In this document: positions 9,111 through 17,619 of the stretch, in pieces
How positions within the stretch are numbered: position 1 is the first letter of the stretch
Layout of the letters: each line of letters opens with the position of its first letter
Origin: JAGTVG01 sp963820995
GTDB taxonomy: Bacteria; Bacteroidota; Bacteroidia; Cytophagales; Cyclobacteriaceae
Assembly (NCBI GenBank): GCA_963820995.1
Contig: CAWGCL010000004.1
Location: 992,001 to 1,056,000, forward strand
Direction of reading: 5' to 3'
DNA: 64,000 bases
The notes under the pieces: generated by a model
What the model was told of the DNA's origin: nothing
Seen by the model: only the letters and a program-made list of their open reading frames with translations
Database searches by the model: none
Program-made: the position numbers and the translations under genes

Positions 9111-10478
9111 ATGCCCATTTCCTCAATAAATCCCTATAACTCTGATGTGCTTAAGGAGTTTAGAGAATACGATGACCGTAATGTTGACAATGCCCTGAGA
9201 TTTGCGGAAAAGACTTATAAAGATTGGTCGAAAACATCTTTTACATTGAGGCGTGATTTGATGATTAATTGCGCAAATGTACTCGAACAAAAGATTGATG
9301 AGTTGTCTGAGATCATAACACTTGAGATGGGCAAGATCATTTCTGAGTCCAGGGCAGAAATAAAGAAGTGTGCCTGGGTATGTCGTTATTATGCGGATCA
9401 TGCCGAATCATTTCTGAAAAACGAGAAACTGGATGTTGAGGAAGCGGACAGTTATCTTGTTTACGACCCGCTTGGAATTGTATTGGCTATTATGCCCTGG
9501 AATTTTCCTTTCTGGCAGGTTTTCAGGTTTGCGGCCCCGGGTCTTATGTCTGGGAATGTTGGCGTTTTAAAACATGCTTCTAATGTTCCACAATGCGCCC
9601 TGGCGATTGAGGACGTCTTTAAAGAAGCAGGTTTCCCTGAAGGCGCTTTTCAAACCCTTTTGATAGGTTCGGATAAAGTAGTTAAAGTTATTGACGATGC
9701 AAGAGTTAAAGCGGTTACTTTGACAGGTAGTGATATTGCAGGAAGAAAGGTAGCTGAACGTGCTGGTAAGAACCTGAAAAAGCTGGTTTTAGAATTGGGG
9801 GGAAGTGATCCTTTTATTGTGCTGAAGGAGGCAGATATAAAAACAGCGGCAGAAACTGCTGTAAAAGCCCGGATGATAAACTGCGGTCAAAGTTGTATTG
9901 CTGCCAAGCGGTTTATAATTGAAGAACCAATATTCAATCAATTTATTGATCTTTTTAGCAAAACTTTTAATGACTTGAGAGGGGGAAATCCTTTTTCAGA
10001 AGAGGTAGACTACGGGCCAATGGCCAGGGAAGACCTGGTAGCGGAGATCAGCCACCAGGTGGAAACATCTGTAAATTTAGGTGCAAAGGTCTTAACAGGG
10101 GGTGAAAGGCCAGCCAACAGGGGCAGCTTTTATCGGCCCACGATCCTTACTCATGTAAAACCAGGAATGCCGGGCTTTGATGAAGAACTATTCGGACCTG
10201 TGGCATCGGTTATTTCAGCCAGGAATGCAAATGAGGCTGTTAAGATAGCAAATCAATCGAAATTTGGTTTGGGTGCTTCCCTGTGGACACAGGATCGGGA
10301 CCACGCCTGGCAATTGGCAAGGGAAATAGAAACAGGGGCGGTTTTTGTTAATGCCATGGTGGCCTCTCATCCAAAAGTTCCGTTTGGGGGAATCAAGGAT
10401 TCAGGGTATGGCCGTGAACTGTCCTATCTGGGGATACGAGAGTTTATGAATGCCAAGTCAGTCTGGATTTCTAAATAG
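9111..10478 (+). CDS. Aldehyde dehydrogenase, succinate-semialdehyde dehydrogenase type
   Basis: A 455-residue NAD(P)-dependent aldehyde dehydrogenase close to the Sad/YneI class of succinate-semialdehyde dehydrogenases. Visible motifs are IMPWNFPFWQVFR (cofactor-binding region), LTGSDIAGRKVAE, the catalytic Glu in LELGGSDPF near residue 229, the nucleophilic Cys in NCGQSCIAAKRF near 262, and ELFGPVASV. It would oxidise a semialdehyde such as succinate semialdehyde to the acid. The ATG at 9111 is 6 bases after the membrane-protein stop. It converges on the next gene with a single base between the two stop codons. The class is confident; the physiological substrate is inferred from similarity. 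Confidence 0.9.
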   Translation: MPISSINPYNSDVLKEFREYDDRNVDNALRFAEKTYKDWSKTSFTLRRDLMINCANVLEQKIDELSEIITLEMGKIISESRAEIKKCAWVCRYYADHAESFLKNEKLDVEEADSYLVYDPLGIVLAIMPWNFPFWQVFRFAAPGLMSGNVGVLKHASNVPQCALAIEDVFKEAGFPEGAFQTLLIGSDKVVKVIDDARVKAVTLTGSDIAGRKVAERAGKNLKKLVLELGGSDPFIVLKEADIKTAAETAVKARMINCGQSCIAAKRFIIEEPIFNQFIDLFSKTFNDLRGGNPFSEEVDYGPMAREDLVAEISHQVETSVNLGAKVLTGGERPANRGSFYRPTILTHVKPGMPGFDEELFGPVASVISARNANEAVKIANQSKFGLGASLWTQDRDHAWQLAREIETGAVFVNAMVASHPKVPFGGIKDSGYGRELSYLGIREFMNAKSVWISK

Positions 10479-10479
10479 A

Positions 10480-11247
10480 CTAAATATATCCGGCAATTTT
10501 ATAGGACAATAATCCTAAAAATTCATGGATTATCATGTGCCAGTCCCTGTAGGCTGAAGGATCCGGTATAAGAAGCATTTCCAGATTAAAAGTCCTGTCT
10601 TTGGTGTAAAAATCGGTACTAAATCCATCTACATCCATTCCCATTTTTCTGAAGCATTGAAGAGATCTTCTAAGATGGAATCCGGAGGTAATAACAAGGT
10701 ATCTGCTGCCCGGGAATTCCTTATCTAAAATTTCCTTCGAATTCAATGCATTCTCATAGGTATTCCTCGCATTGTTCTCAAGAAGAATATCTTCAGGATC
10801 AACTCCGCATAAAATGAGGAAATCATACAGGTTATCGGCTTCCTTATACCTGGCATTGATCAGTTTGCTGGATCCCCCGGAAACCAGGATTTTTTTGATC
10901 TTGCCCAGCTTGTATAATTGGAAAGCATGTGTAATGCGGTCCGCGCCTTTTGAAAAGTACACCCTGTCCCTTGGTGTTTTTTCACTATTCGTTACACCGC
11001 CCATAACTATTCCTGCCTGGTATACACCTGTGATATTTTCATAGGGGGTAGGTGGGACCTCCCACATTAAAAGAACTTCATTCACTATAAATCTGTTTGA
11101 GAAAAAAAACAGATATGCCACTCCAAGGATAAGAAATTTCCTTTTTAATGACCTTTTTTTCAAGAATATAGCAAGAATAAACCATACACACATTTGAGTG
11201 AATGGTAAAAACAGAAAGGCAATCAACTTAGATAAATAAAAAAACAT
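10480..11247 (-). CDS. YdcF/ElyC/SanA family protein (DUF218)
   Basis: A 255-residue protein with two N-terminal membrane helices (residues about 5-27 and 38-52) and a DUF218 domain facing the periplasm. The domain shows AGIVMGGV, DRITHAFQLYKLGKIKKILV, SGGSS, EDILLENNARNTYENA and YLVITSGFHLRRSL, matching the YdcF-like family. Relatives (ElyC, SanA) affect envelope integrity and possibly lipid-carrier metabolism; the biochemical activity is not established. It overlaps no gene, is read leftwards, and its stop is separated from the convergent aldehyde dehydrogenase stop by one base. The ABCG gene lies 60 bases upstream on the same strand. Confidence 0.85.
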   Translation of the reverse strand: MFFYLSKLIAFLFLPFTQMCVWFILAIFLKKRSLKRKFLILGVAYLFFFSNRFIVNEVLLMWEVPPTPYENITGVYQAGIVMGGVTNSEKTPRDRVYFSKGADRITHAFQLYKLGKIKKILVSGGSSKLINARYKEADNLYDFLILCGVDPEDILLENNARNTYENALNSKEILDKEFPGSRYLVITSGFHLRRSLQCFRKMGMDVDGFSTDFYTKDRTFNLEMLLIPDPSAYRDWHMIIHEFLGLLSYKIAGYI

Positions 11248-11307
11248 ATGTGATCAGATAAATGGACAGGCCTTTTCGAAGTACAAGTGCAATATAAGTT
11301 TATTTAC

Positions 11308-14300
11308 TTATAGGCTAGCGGACTGTCTTTTCAAATTGACCTTGCTAAAACTGTCGACTAATTTACGAAGAAGATCAAAATACAATGCTATAAACAGCAA
11401 GATTGTCATAAACCATATCATGCCAACATTAAACCATAATGTATCTCTTTGCTGACCTGCAAAATATTTTGTGGGGGAATAAAATATTGTTCTGAAGTCA
11501 AAGAAATGATTAGGTTCAGAAGGTTCATGGAATATTGGAAAGATCTTTTGAACCAGTCGGTCTTTATATTCTATGATCCGTACCACTTCATTGCTTTTCT
11601 TGACCATTTCCTCAATTCTTTTATTGTAGTGATCCCGCTTGAGCCTGTCATATATATCCCTTTTTCCAGGGGTGTTTGTAATGGTTTGAACAAGTGCATC
11701 CTTCTGGTCACTTTTTTCATTATACCGGCGTATATAGACACGTTTCAGGATCTTTAGGAAATCGTTAGTTTTTTTGTAAACCTCCTGGTTGAAATCATTG
11801 ATGTTTAGTTTTGGATAAAGAGGCAATTGGTCCTGTCCGAATTCTTGCAATCTGACTCCAATTTCATTGCCCAATAGGGCAAATCCATTATTAACGTGCT
11901 CTAAGGTTTCAGCATTCGTAGTTTTATAATTTCTGTTACAATAATTCAGTTTTGTCATTAATGCCGGTACATAGTATAAATTATAGTATTCAGCATTACT
12001 TTTCTCTTTATCCAGGTCGAAAAATGATTTCTCAAATTTATTATCCTTGAACTGGGTCACCATAGCTGCCTCAAAAGCCCATCTTGAAGCCATAATTTCG
12101 CCAATCAGAGGGACTTTATCCTTGCTGGAAATGCCAGGGTTAAGTTCTTCAAATTTTACAACCACCCCAGAAAGCAATATTTGAGGGATTAACAGAATTG
12201 GGATTAAAATATAAATGGTAACAGCTGAATTGAAAGCGGCTGATATATTAAGACCAAGCACGTTTGCAAAGCAGGATGTGCTGAATAAAATAAACCAGAA
12301 AGATAGGTCCATGCCCCGAATTTCAAGAATATAATTACCAATCAGAACGTACGATAAAGTCTGAATGGCTGATAAGGAAAATAGTATAAGGAGCTTCGAG
12401 TCCAAATAACTGCCCCTGCTCAGATTCAGAAATGATTCACGTTGGAGTATCCTGCGGTCACTGATAATTTCTTCAGCACTTACAGTCAGGCCCATAAACA
12501 GGGCTACAATAATGCTCATGAAGATATACGCCGGGATATTAACATTGTCGCTGAAACTGTAAGCAGTATTGAAGCTTTCCCCTGTAAATGGGAAATATTT
12601 TACGATATACGCTAATAAAAAAGCGAGTAAAGGGGCTTCCAGCAGGTTTATGATGAGGTATTGTTTATTGACTATTTTAGACAGGAAATCCCTTGTGGCA
12701 AATATCCTGAATTGTTTTAGTCTGTTGGGGATCCTGATTGTGGATTTGAGTTGATGTGTATGTTCTGATGAATGTATTACCTCTGTTTTTTTCTGAAAGA
12801 TATCATGCCATTGTGCCGGTGTTACTTTTCTTTCCTTAGTAAGCTTGCCAAATTCATTGACAACCTGGGTTTCTATGATGTTGAAGATCTGTTCTGGATT
12901 TACGTTACCGCAGGTCATACATGTTCCATTGTCACTATCAACCAGGTTAAACAGAGCTTTAAAATATACCACGGCTTCAACCGGATTTCCATAATAAATC
13001 TGGTATCCACCCTCATCCAAAATAATAAGTTTATCGAATAACTTGAAAATGTCAGAAGAAGGTTGATGTATTACCGCAAAGATCAGTTTACCTTTTAAGG
13101 ATAGTTCCTTAAGCAGGTCTATTATATTCTCTGAATCTCTTGACGACAATCCGGATGTGGGTTCATCTACAAAGAGGACCGTAGGTTCCCGAAGTAGCTC
13201 AAGGCCGATATTAAGCCTTTTTCTTTGCCCGCCACTTATGGTTTTATCCAGTGGAGAACCTACTTTGAGATCTCTGGTCTCACTTAATCCGAGGTTCATA
13301 AGTGTTTTCTGAACGAGGGCGTTTAGTTCCCGGTCACTCAGGTCAGCGAAACACAGTTTAGCAGCATAAAACAAGTTTTGGTAAACAGTAAGAGCTTCAA
13401 TTAAGAGGTCATCCTGAGGAACATATCCTATTACCCCTTCAATTTTTTTCTTCTCAAGGTGAATATTGGTGCCATTGATCAATACTTTCCCATTGTCGGG
13501 TTTATCATTTCCATTAAGAACGTTCAATAAAGTTGATTTTCCGGACCCGCTTGACCCCATTATACCAACCAGTGTCCCATTTTCTTCATTGATATTTACC
13601 CTGTTCAGACCAACTGTTCCCGACTTGAACCTGTATTCAATGTCTATTGCTGAAAAGGAGATCCGGGCTTCGTCTTCGGTTTTCGAAAAGCCACCTACGA
13701 TATCACTATAATAAATAGGGCTGAATGTGGTCCCCCTGATTGTGCTTCCAGGAGGAAGAACCCTGATTTCTCCCTTTTTTAAGGGTATGTTATTTATGAA
13801 GATGACGGAAGAACCTACATATTTTATAAAAAATGCGCCTGAGTAATTCTTTAACTGCAGGATCGAAATAAATCCATCAATATTATTTACACGAATACAA
13901 CGCGAATGACCTTTCAGATGTTCCTTGCTTGAGGCAATGATAAGTGATATATCATTTTCCAGATTATATGTATTCTCCGCCAGGGAAAATAGTTTAATTG
14001 AATCTATATCCTGTGGGTCAACCTTAATTTCTTTTGCGATCTGGGTTAGTAACGCCTCTTCTTTTTTTGATATCGTGCCATCGGCAATAGTTAGCATGAT
14101 CAGGTCCAGAGATAAAACTATTTTCTGATGGTGGGTTAATTCAGCATTTATCTGTCGACATATTTTTTCGACTTCCTGTTTTTCATTTAACCTTTTCTCT
14201 TCAGGCGACATTTTGCCACTTTGCTGTTTGTAAACTTCTATAAGACTAATGAAAAGGTCATAATATCTCAGGGCGGTTTTCTCATTCAGCCGGTTCAAAA

Positions 14301-14400
14301 GGAAACTTTTTATGGTTTCCTTTTCATCATCAGACACACCATCTACTTTCGCCAGGATGGCAAACAATAATATAATAGCCTTTAGGAGTTGTTCACTCAT
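11308..14400 (-). CDS. ABCG-type ABC transporter (ATPase + permease) with N-terminal accessory module
   Basis: A 1030-residue protein. Residues 1-130 are mostly helical with acidic, metal-binding-like turns (AKVDGVSDDEKE and TIADGTISKKEE), resembling tandem TerB-like halves. Residues 140-250 look like a beta-rich domain. The ATPase follows: Walker A GSSGSGKST near 285, ABC signature SGGQRKRLNIG near 388, Walker B VLFVDEPTSGLSS just after, and the switch His in VIHQPSS. A CxxC (CMTCGN) follows the nucleotide-binding domain. The C-terminal half is an ABC-2-type permease with about six helices and a large soluble loop before the last helix. Domain order (ATPase then permease) is that of ABCG half transporters. 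The substrate is unknown. A terminator-like hairpin separates it from the lipoprotein gene upstream. Confidence 0.85.
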   Translation of the reverse strand: MSEQLLKAIILLFAILAKVDGVSDDEKETIKSFLLNRLNEKTALRYYDLFISLIEVYKQQSGKMSPEEKRLNEKQEVEKICRQINAELTHHQKIVLSLDLIMLTIADGTISKKEEALLTQIAKEIKVDPQDIDSIKLFSLAENTYNLENDISLIIASSKEHLKGHSRCIRVNNIDGFISILQLKNYSGAFFIKYVGSSVIFINNIPLKKGEIRVLPPGSTIRGTTFSPIYYSDIVGGFSKTEDEARISFSAIDIEYRFKSGTVGLNRVNINEENGTLVGIMGSSGSGKSTLLNVLNGNDKPDNGKVLINGTNIHLEKKKIEGVIGYVPQDDLLIEALTVYQNLFYAAKLCFADLSDRELNALVQKTLMNLGLSETRDLKVGSPLDKTISGGQRKRLNIGLELLREPTVLFVDEPTSGLSSRDSENIIDLLKELSLKGKLIFAVIHQPSSDIFKLFDKLIILDEGGYQIYYGNPVEAVVYFKALFNLVDSDNGTCMTCGNVNPEQIFNIIETQVVNEFGKLTKERKVTPAQWHDIFQKKTEVIHSSEHTHQLKSTIRIPNRLKQFRIFATRDFLSKIVNKQYLIINLLEAPLLAFLLAYIVKYFPFTGESFNTAYSFSDNVNIPAYIFMSIIVALFMGLTVSAEEIISDRRILQRESFLNLSRGSYLDSKLLILFSLSAIQTLSYVLIGNYILEIRGMDLSFWFILFSTSCFANVLGLNISAAFNSAVTIYILIPILLIPQILLSGVVVKFEELNPGISSKDKVPLIGEIMASRWAFEAAMVTQFKDNKFEKSFFDLDKEKSNAEYYNLYYVPALMTKLNYCNRNYKTTNAETLEHVNNGFALLGNEIGVRLQEFGQDQLPLYPKLNINDFNQEVYKKTNDFLKILKRVYIRRYNEKSDQKDALVQTITNTPGKRDIYDRLKRDHYNKRIEEMVKKSNEVVRIIEYKDRLVQKIFPIFHEPSEPNHFFDFRTIFYSPTKYFAGQQRDTLWFNVGMIWFMTILLFIALYFDLLRKLVDSFSKVNLKRQSASL

Positions 14401-14433
14401 AAACTAGTTGAACCTTTATAAGTTTATATAAAA

Positions 14434-14465
14434 AAAGTATTGAAAGAACTACCAATCAATACTTT
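14434..14465 (-). terminator. Intrinsic terminator after the 301-aa lipoprotein gene
   Basis: A perfect 10-base inverted repeat (AAAGTATTGA / TCAATACTTT) with a 12-base loop. Read leftwards, the second arm runs into a T-rich stretch. It lies between the lipoprotein gene and the ABCG gene, so these are probably not a simple single operon, or the hairpin attenuates read-through. Confidence 0.7.
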
Positions 14466-14486
14466 AAAATATATATTTCTATTTTT

Positions 14487-15392
14487 TTAATATGTGACCG
14501 TACTTCTTATTTTCCTTACCTGGACTGTTATTCGCTCAAGTACTTTGTCAGATAAAACCACATTTCCCTTATTCTCATCAAGTAATTGATCAATATCCAA
14601 TTCTTCGTAATTCGATTTCAATTCTTTCATGCTGTTGATCATGCCTTCAATCCAATCTCCTTTATTATCAACACTATTGAGTAAACTGATCATGTTGGCC
14701 AGGGCGGTTTCCTGTTCAAGTACTATTCGAATCAACGGTGTTAATATAAGGTTTCGATCATCGTCTGATAGCATATCTTTTGGATATGAATCGACAATCT
14801 GTGTTGCTATATATAACCCTTCGATGAAAGTGCCTCCTATTACCAGTGCCGCAATATTATTTCTCTCGTTTTCTTTCAGGTAAGAATCACTATTATTAAT
14901 AGCATCATTAATAATGGCTGCAAGTGTGTCTTTATTCGCAAGGTTTGCTTCAAATTTCTCGATGATGGAAACATCAATTGTACTTTGAAGTCCCAATGCC
15001 TCTCCAATATTCAGACAGCCATCCATATAATTCAGGGCTTCCTGTACCTTTTCATAAGTAACCAGATATCCTATATCCGAAGCATAAACGCCAAGATTCA
15101 TGGCGGCTACTTTGGTTGAAGAGGTATACTTTTCGTATTTGTCCAGGTCATTTACCAGTTGTGGAATAAACTCGGCACCAGTGGCTTGTATGATGAAGGG
15201 TATCTCAGAAGGAGAGGGGATCTCATAAATAATAGCCTCCACCTTTTCCTTTATTTCTGAAGCTGCCTCATCAAACTCATCAGAGGAAGTTTCTTGCTTT
15301 TTGTCTGTGCCGCAAGAATATGTCAATAGCATTAATATCAATAAAAATCCTGTTGAACAAAAATTCTTTATTAGTCTAGCGTTCATATTCAT
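14487..15392 (-). CDS. Exported lipoprotein of unknown function
   Basis: A 301-residue protein with a type II signal peptide: a hydrophobic stretch FLLILMLLTYS followed by the lipobox Cys (YSCGTDKK). The mature part is acidic and largely helical, with repeated Asn/Asp/Leu segments (for example LADKDT-like and NNSDSYLKENERN regions) and no recognisable enzyme motif. Starts at 15392 and 15386 are both ATG. It follows a small secreted-protein gene after 47 bases in the same direction and ends at a terminator hairpin, so the two form a likely two-gene unit. The protein is not recognised beyond being a Bacteroidota lipoprotein. Confidence 0.75.
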   Translation of the reverse strand: MNMNARLIKNFCSTGFLLILMLLTYSCGTDKKQETSSDEFDEAASEIKEKVEAIIYEIPSPSEIPFIIQATGAEFIPQLVNDLDKYEKYTSSTKVAAMNLGVYASDIGYLVTYEKVQEALNYMDGCLNIGEALGLQSTIDVSIIEKFEANLANKDTLAAIINDAINNSDSYLKENERNNIAALVIGGTFIEGLYIATQIVDSYPKDMLSDDDRNLILTPLIRIVLEQETALANMISLLNSVDNKGDWIEGMINSMKELKSNYEELDIDQLLDENKGNVVLSDKVLERITVQVRKIRSTVTY

Positions 15393-15439
15393 TTAATTTG
15401 TAATTGCAATGTGTGTAACTGAATTATCTCTTATTCATT

Positions 15440-15967
15440 TTAAAAATCCGGATCGAATATGCTTATTGTCCTGACTTCATTTTCATCGAGACCGAAGCAA
15501 ATTCCATCGTCCCTGTAAGCATAGTATTGTATATTCCCACTCGAATATTGGAGCTGAGATCCTTCCTGGCCGTATAATTCCTTGACCTGGTTCAATGAAT
15601 CCCAGAATTTCAAACCAACGGATGTTGTCAGGTCCTGACAGATAAATTGATTGAATTCAGGATAACTGCTTATGGTAAAGAAAACGACCAGGTCTTCCTT
15701 AAAATATACACTGGTAACAGGCAGGTCCATGATATACCTGAAATTGACGACATAATCAAAGTCGATGTTCAATTCTTTCAGAGGCTCACGAAGCATTTCG
15801 GGAGCGCTGTCCTTGGATAGCTTAGAGCCATCAAACCCGATTATCCAGATCACGTCCTCGTATGTGATGCCAAGTTTCAGATCCCCAAATCGTTCTTTAG
15901 GTATTATGTCTTGTGCTGATACATAACGGGCAGTAAAGAACAATACAATAAATACAATTATTCTCAT
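15440..15967 (-). CDS. Secreted protein of unknown function
   Basis: A 175-residue protein with a clear signal peptide (MRIIVFIVLFFTARYVSAQD, cleavage expected after SAQ or SA). The mature part contains DLKLGITYEDVIWIIGFDGS, reminiscent of small secreted proteins in which a short LKLGMSxEEV-like motif is repeated, and a second related stretch SVGLKFWDSLNQVKELYG. This suggests two tandem beta-alpha modules. No enzyme residues are evident. It is the first gene of a likely pair with the lipoprotein downstream. A divergent promoter region of 151 bases separates it from the Dabb gene. Confidence 0.72.
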   Translation of the reverse strand: MRIIVFIVLFFTARYVSAQDIIPKERFGDLKLGITYEDVIWIIGFDGSKLSKDSAPEMLREPLKELNIDFDYVVNFRYIMDLPVTSVYFKEDLVVFFTISSYPEFNQFICQDLTTSVGLKFWDSLNQVKELYGQEGSQLQYSSGNIQYYAYRDDGICFGLDENEVRTISIFDPDF

Positions 15968-16118
15968 AACTTAGTTATTTTAATAGCCAGTCTTATTTTG
16001 TAAAAAATTAAATCATACAATATGCCTTAAATACGCCTTTGTACTAAATTACAACGATTAAAATAGTATTTATTATTATATATTGAAGTAATTTTCTTTC
16101 AATAAAAGTCGAATATTT

Positions 16119-16406
16119 ATGGTAAAGCATGTAGTAATGTGGAGATTACATCAAAATAATTCCGAAAACAGGTCGATGATCAAAGATCTATTGAACAAAC
16201 TTTCATCGTTAATTCCGGAATTGAAATCACTTGAAGTTGGTGAAGATTTTAACCGTAGTACGGTTGCCTTTGACCTGGTATTGATCACAGGGCATGCTGA
16301 TAAGGCTGGTCTTGAAAAATATCAGAAACATCCCGAACATGTTTCTGTTGCCAAACGTATAACTGAATTAGCAAAGGACAGAGTTGTTGTAGATTTCGAA
16401 TATTGA
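16119..16406 (+). CDS. Dabb (stress-responsive alpha/beta barrel) family protein
   Basis: A 95-residue protein with the family hallmarks: MVKHVVMWRL at the start, a helix with SLIPELKSLEVGEDF, FDLVLITGHADKAGLEKYQ, HPEHVSVAKRI, and the terminal VVVDFEY strand. Dabb proteins are small dimeric ferredoxin-like barrels; some are enzymes in plant and fungal metabolism, but bacterial members mostly have no assigned role. It is followed after 4 bases by a small unknown gene, suggesting translation coupling. Family call is strong, function unknown. Confidence 0.9.
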   Translation: MVKHVVMWRLHQNNSENRSMIKDLLNKLSSLIPELKSLEVGEDFNRSTVAFDLVLITGHADKAGLEKYQKHPEHVSVAKRITELAKDRVVVDFEY

Positions 16407-16410
16407 AAAT

Positions 16411-16668
16411 ATGTTGAGTGAGGTTGAGTTTATGGATATCCCTTTATTTGAAAAAGTAAAGAAAGTTTACTTTGAAGGTGAATTTGTGGTGGCGATTAGG
16501 TACTATGAATATAAGATCAATCTGTATCTATATAACAATTTTTATGTGGAAGTTTTTTATAACCATAAAAAAGATATGATTGATAAAATTGAAGTTTTAT
16601 CATATCAACCTTCAAGGATAAAATTTTATGCAGATCAAATAAAATTGCCTACTGACCTCAATCTATAG
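16411..16668 (+). CDS. Small protein of unknown function (paralogue-like to the 34.5 kb protein)
   Basis: An 85-residue soluble protein rich in Tyr, Phe and Lys. Its central part alternates hydrophobic and polar residues (INLYLYNNFYVEVFYNHKKD), suggesting a small beta-sheet, followed by a helix (SRIKFYADQIKL). The same pattern occurs in the 91-residue protein at 34544-34819 (IDLFYSYNGDFFVELY then KKKERLINIK), so both may belong to one small family. It begins 4 bases after the Dabb stop and is probably in one transcript with it. No known domain was recognised. Confidence 0.6.
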   Translation: MLSEVEFMDIPLFEKVKKVYFEGEFVVAIRYYEYKINLYLYNNFYVEVFYNHKKDMIDKIEVLSYQPSRIKFYADQIKLPTDLNL

Positions 16669-16898
16669 GTAAAGAGATACCCTGTAAGAAGATTTAGAAT
16701 ATTATTTTACGATTATTGCATATCTCAAAATAATATTTTTATTTGAACATCTATAATGCTAATTTTTGAAATATTATTAAATAAGGCATCATTTTGATTT
16801 AAATATTTCAATCCCTCTCTATTAATTGCATCTAAAATTAAAAATATTCAATTTATTTTGCTAAATAATATTAATTTAATAATTAATTAATATAAATA

Positions 16899-16932
16899 TT
16901 GAAACATATTAAATTTTAGAGACGTATATTTG
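16899..16932 (+). promoter_or_regulatory. Bacteroidota-type promoter for the 202-aa secreted protein gene
   Basis: The -7 element TATATTTG at 16925-16932 matches TAnnTTTG exactly. A TTG at 16899-16901 is a -33 candidate, with 23 bases between, slightly longer than usual. The start codon is 26 bases downstream. Confidence 0.55.
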
Positions 16933-16958
16933 CAATATCATAATAAATTTTTTGCATT

Positions 16959-17567
16959 ATGAGAAGAGTCAAAAACATAACAATGGCAGTACTGGTAATA
17001 GTTATTAGTGCTGGCTGGGCTACTGCCCAGGAGGTGTCAACTAGTGAAATGGAAGCGAGTATTAAAATACCTGAAAATGTGCAGGTAGTGTCCGAATTGG
17101 ATTCACGCTATAAATTAGTTTATCCAATTAAGAAGACCGAGCAAGTCAGGATCAAGATATATGATAGTGAAAATCATTTGCTCCTGTCTGAAAAGGTAGA
17201 AAATCATGAAGGATTTATGAAATCATATGATTTCAGTAATTTGTCGGATGGTATTTATGCAATAAACATACAATCACCAAGTGGTATAATATCAAAAGAG
17301 GTATATCACAGGTATCAAAAGAACGATATTGATTTTTCTGTGGAAAGGGACAAAGATAATAAAGCATTCCGCCTTGTGGTAAAGGGAGTGAGGAAAGATC
17401 CAGTTTATGTGGATATCATGGACGAGGAGAGTGAAACGATATTTGAAGATACCATTGATGTAGGAAAAAGTTTTTCAAGGACTTATCGGTTTAAGGATAA
17501 AGTGCCTGGGAACATATTTTTCAGGGTATCATCAGCCGATCGCTCAGTTACCAAAGAAGTCAGGTAA
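16959..17567 (+). CDS. Secreted protein with two tandem sorting-domain-like beta modules
   Basis: A 202-residue protein with a signal peptide (hydrophobic VLVIVISAGWATAQ). The mature part looks like two similar beta-sandwich units. The first, about residues 45-120, has VRIKIYDSENHLLLSEKV, YDFSNLSDGIYAINIQSP and ISKEVYH. The second, about 125-202, has VYVDIMDEESETIFEDTI, TYRFKDKVPGNIFFRVSS and VTKEVR. Both follow the outline of Por-type C-terminal domains (I-x-D-x-x-G ... G-x-Y-x-x-x-I). It could be a structural or carrier protein, with no enzyme motif. A strong promoter lies just upstream and a bidirectional terminator just downstream, so it is a single-gene unit and probably well expressed. 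Confidence 0.75.
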   Translation: MRRVKNITMAVLVIVISAGWATAQEVSTSEMEASIKIPENVQVVSELDSRYKLVYPIKKTEQVRIKIYDSENHLLLSEKVENHEGFMKSYDFSNLSDGIYAINIQSPSGIISKEVYHRYQKNDIDFSVERDKDNKAFRLVVKGVRKDPVYVDIMDEESETIFEDTIDVGKSFSRTYRFKDKVPGNIFFRVSSADRSVTKEVR

Positions 17568-17585
17568 TTATAACATCTTATTATA

Positions 17586-17618
17586 AAAAGCTGGGTCAGG
17601 AACTCCTTCCCGGCTTTT
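17586..17618. terminator. Bidirectional intrinsic terminator
   Basis: A 10-base stem (AAAAGCTGGG / CCCGGCTTTT, one G-T pair) with a 13-base loop. It has T runs on the right and A runs on the left, so it can end both the rightward 202-aa gene and the leftward deacetylase-like gene, whose stop codon begins 2 bases away. Confidence 0.88.
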
Positions 17619-17619
17619 T

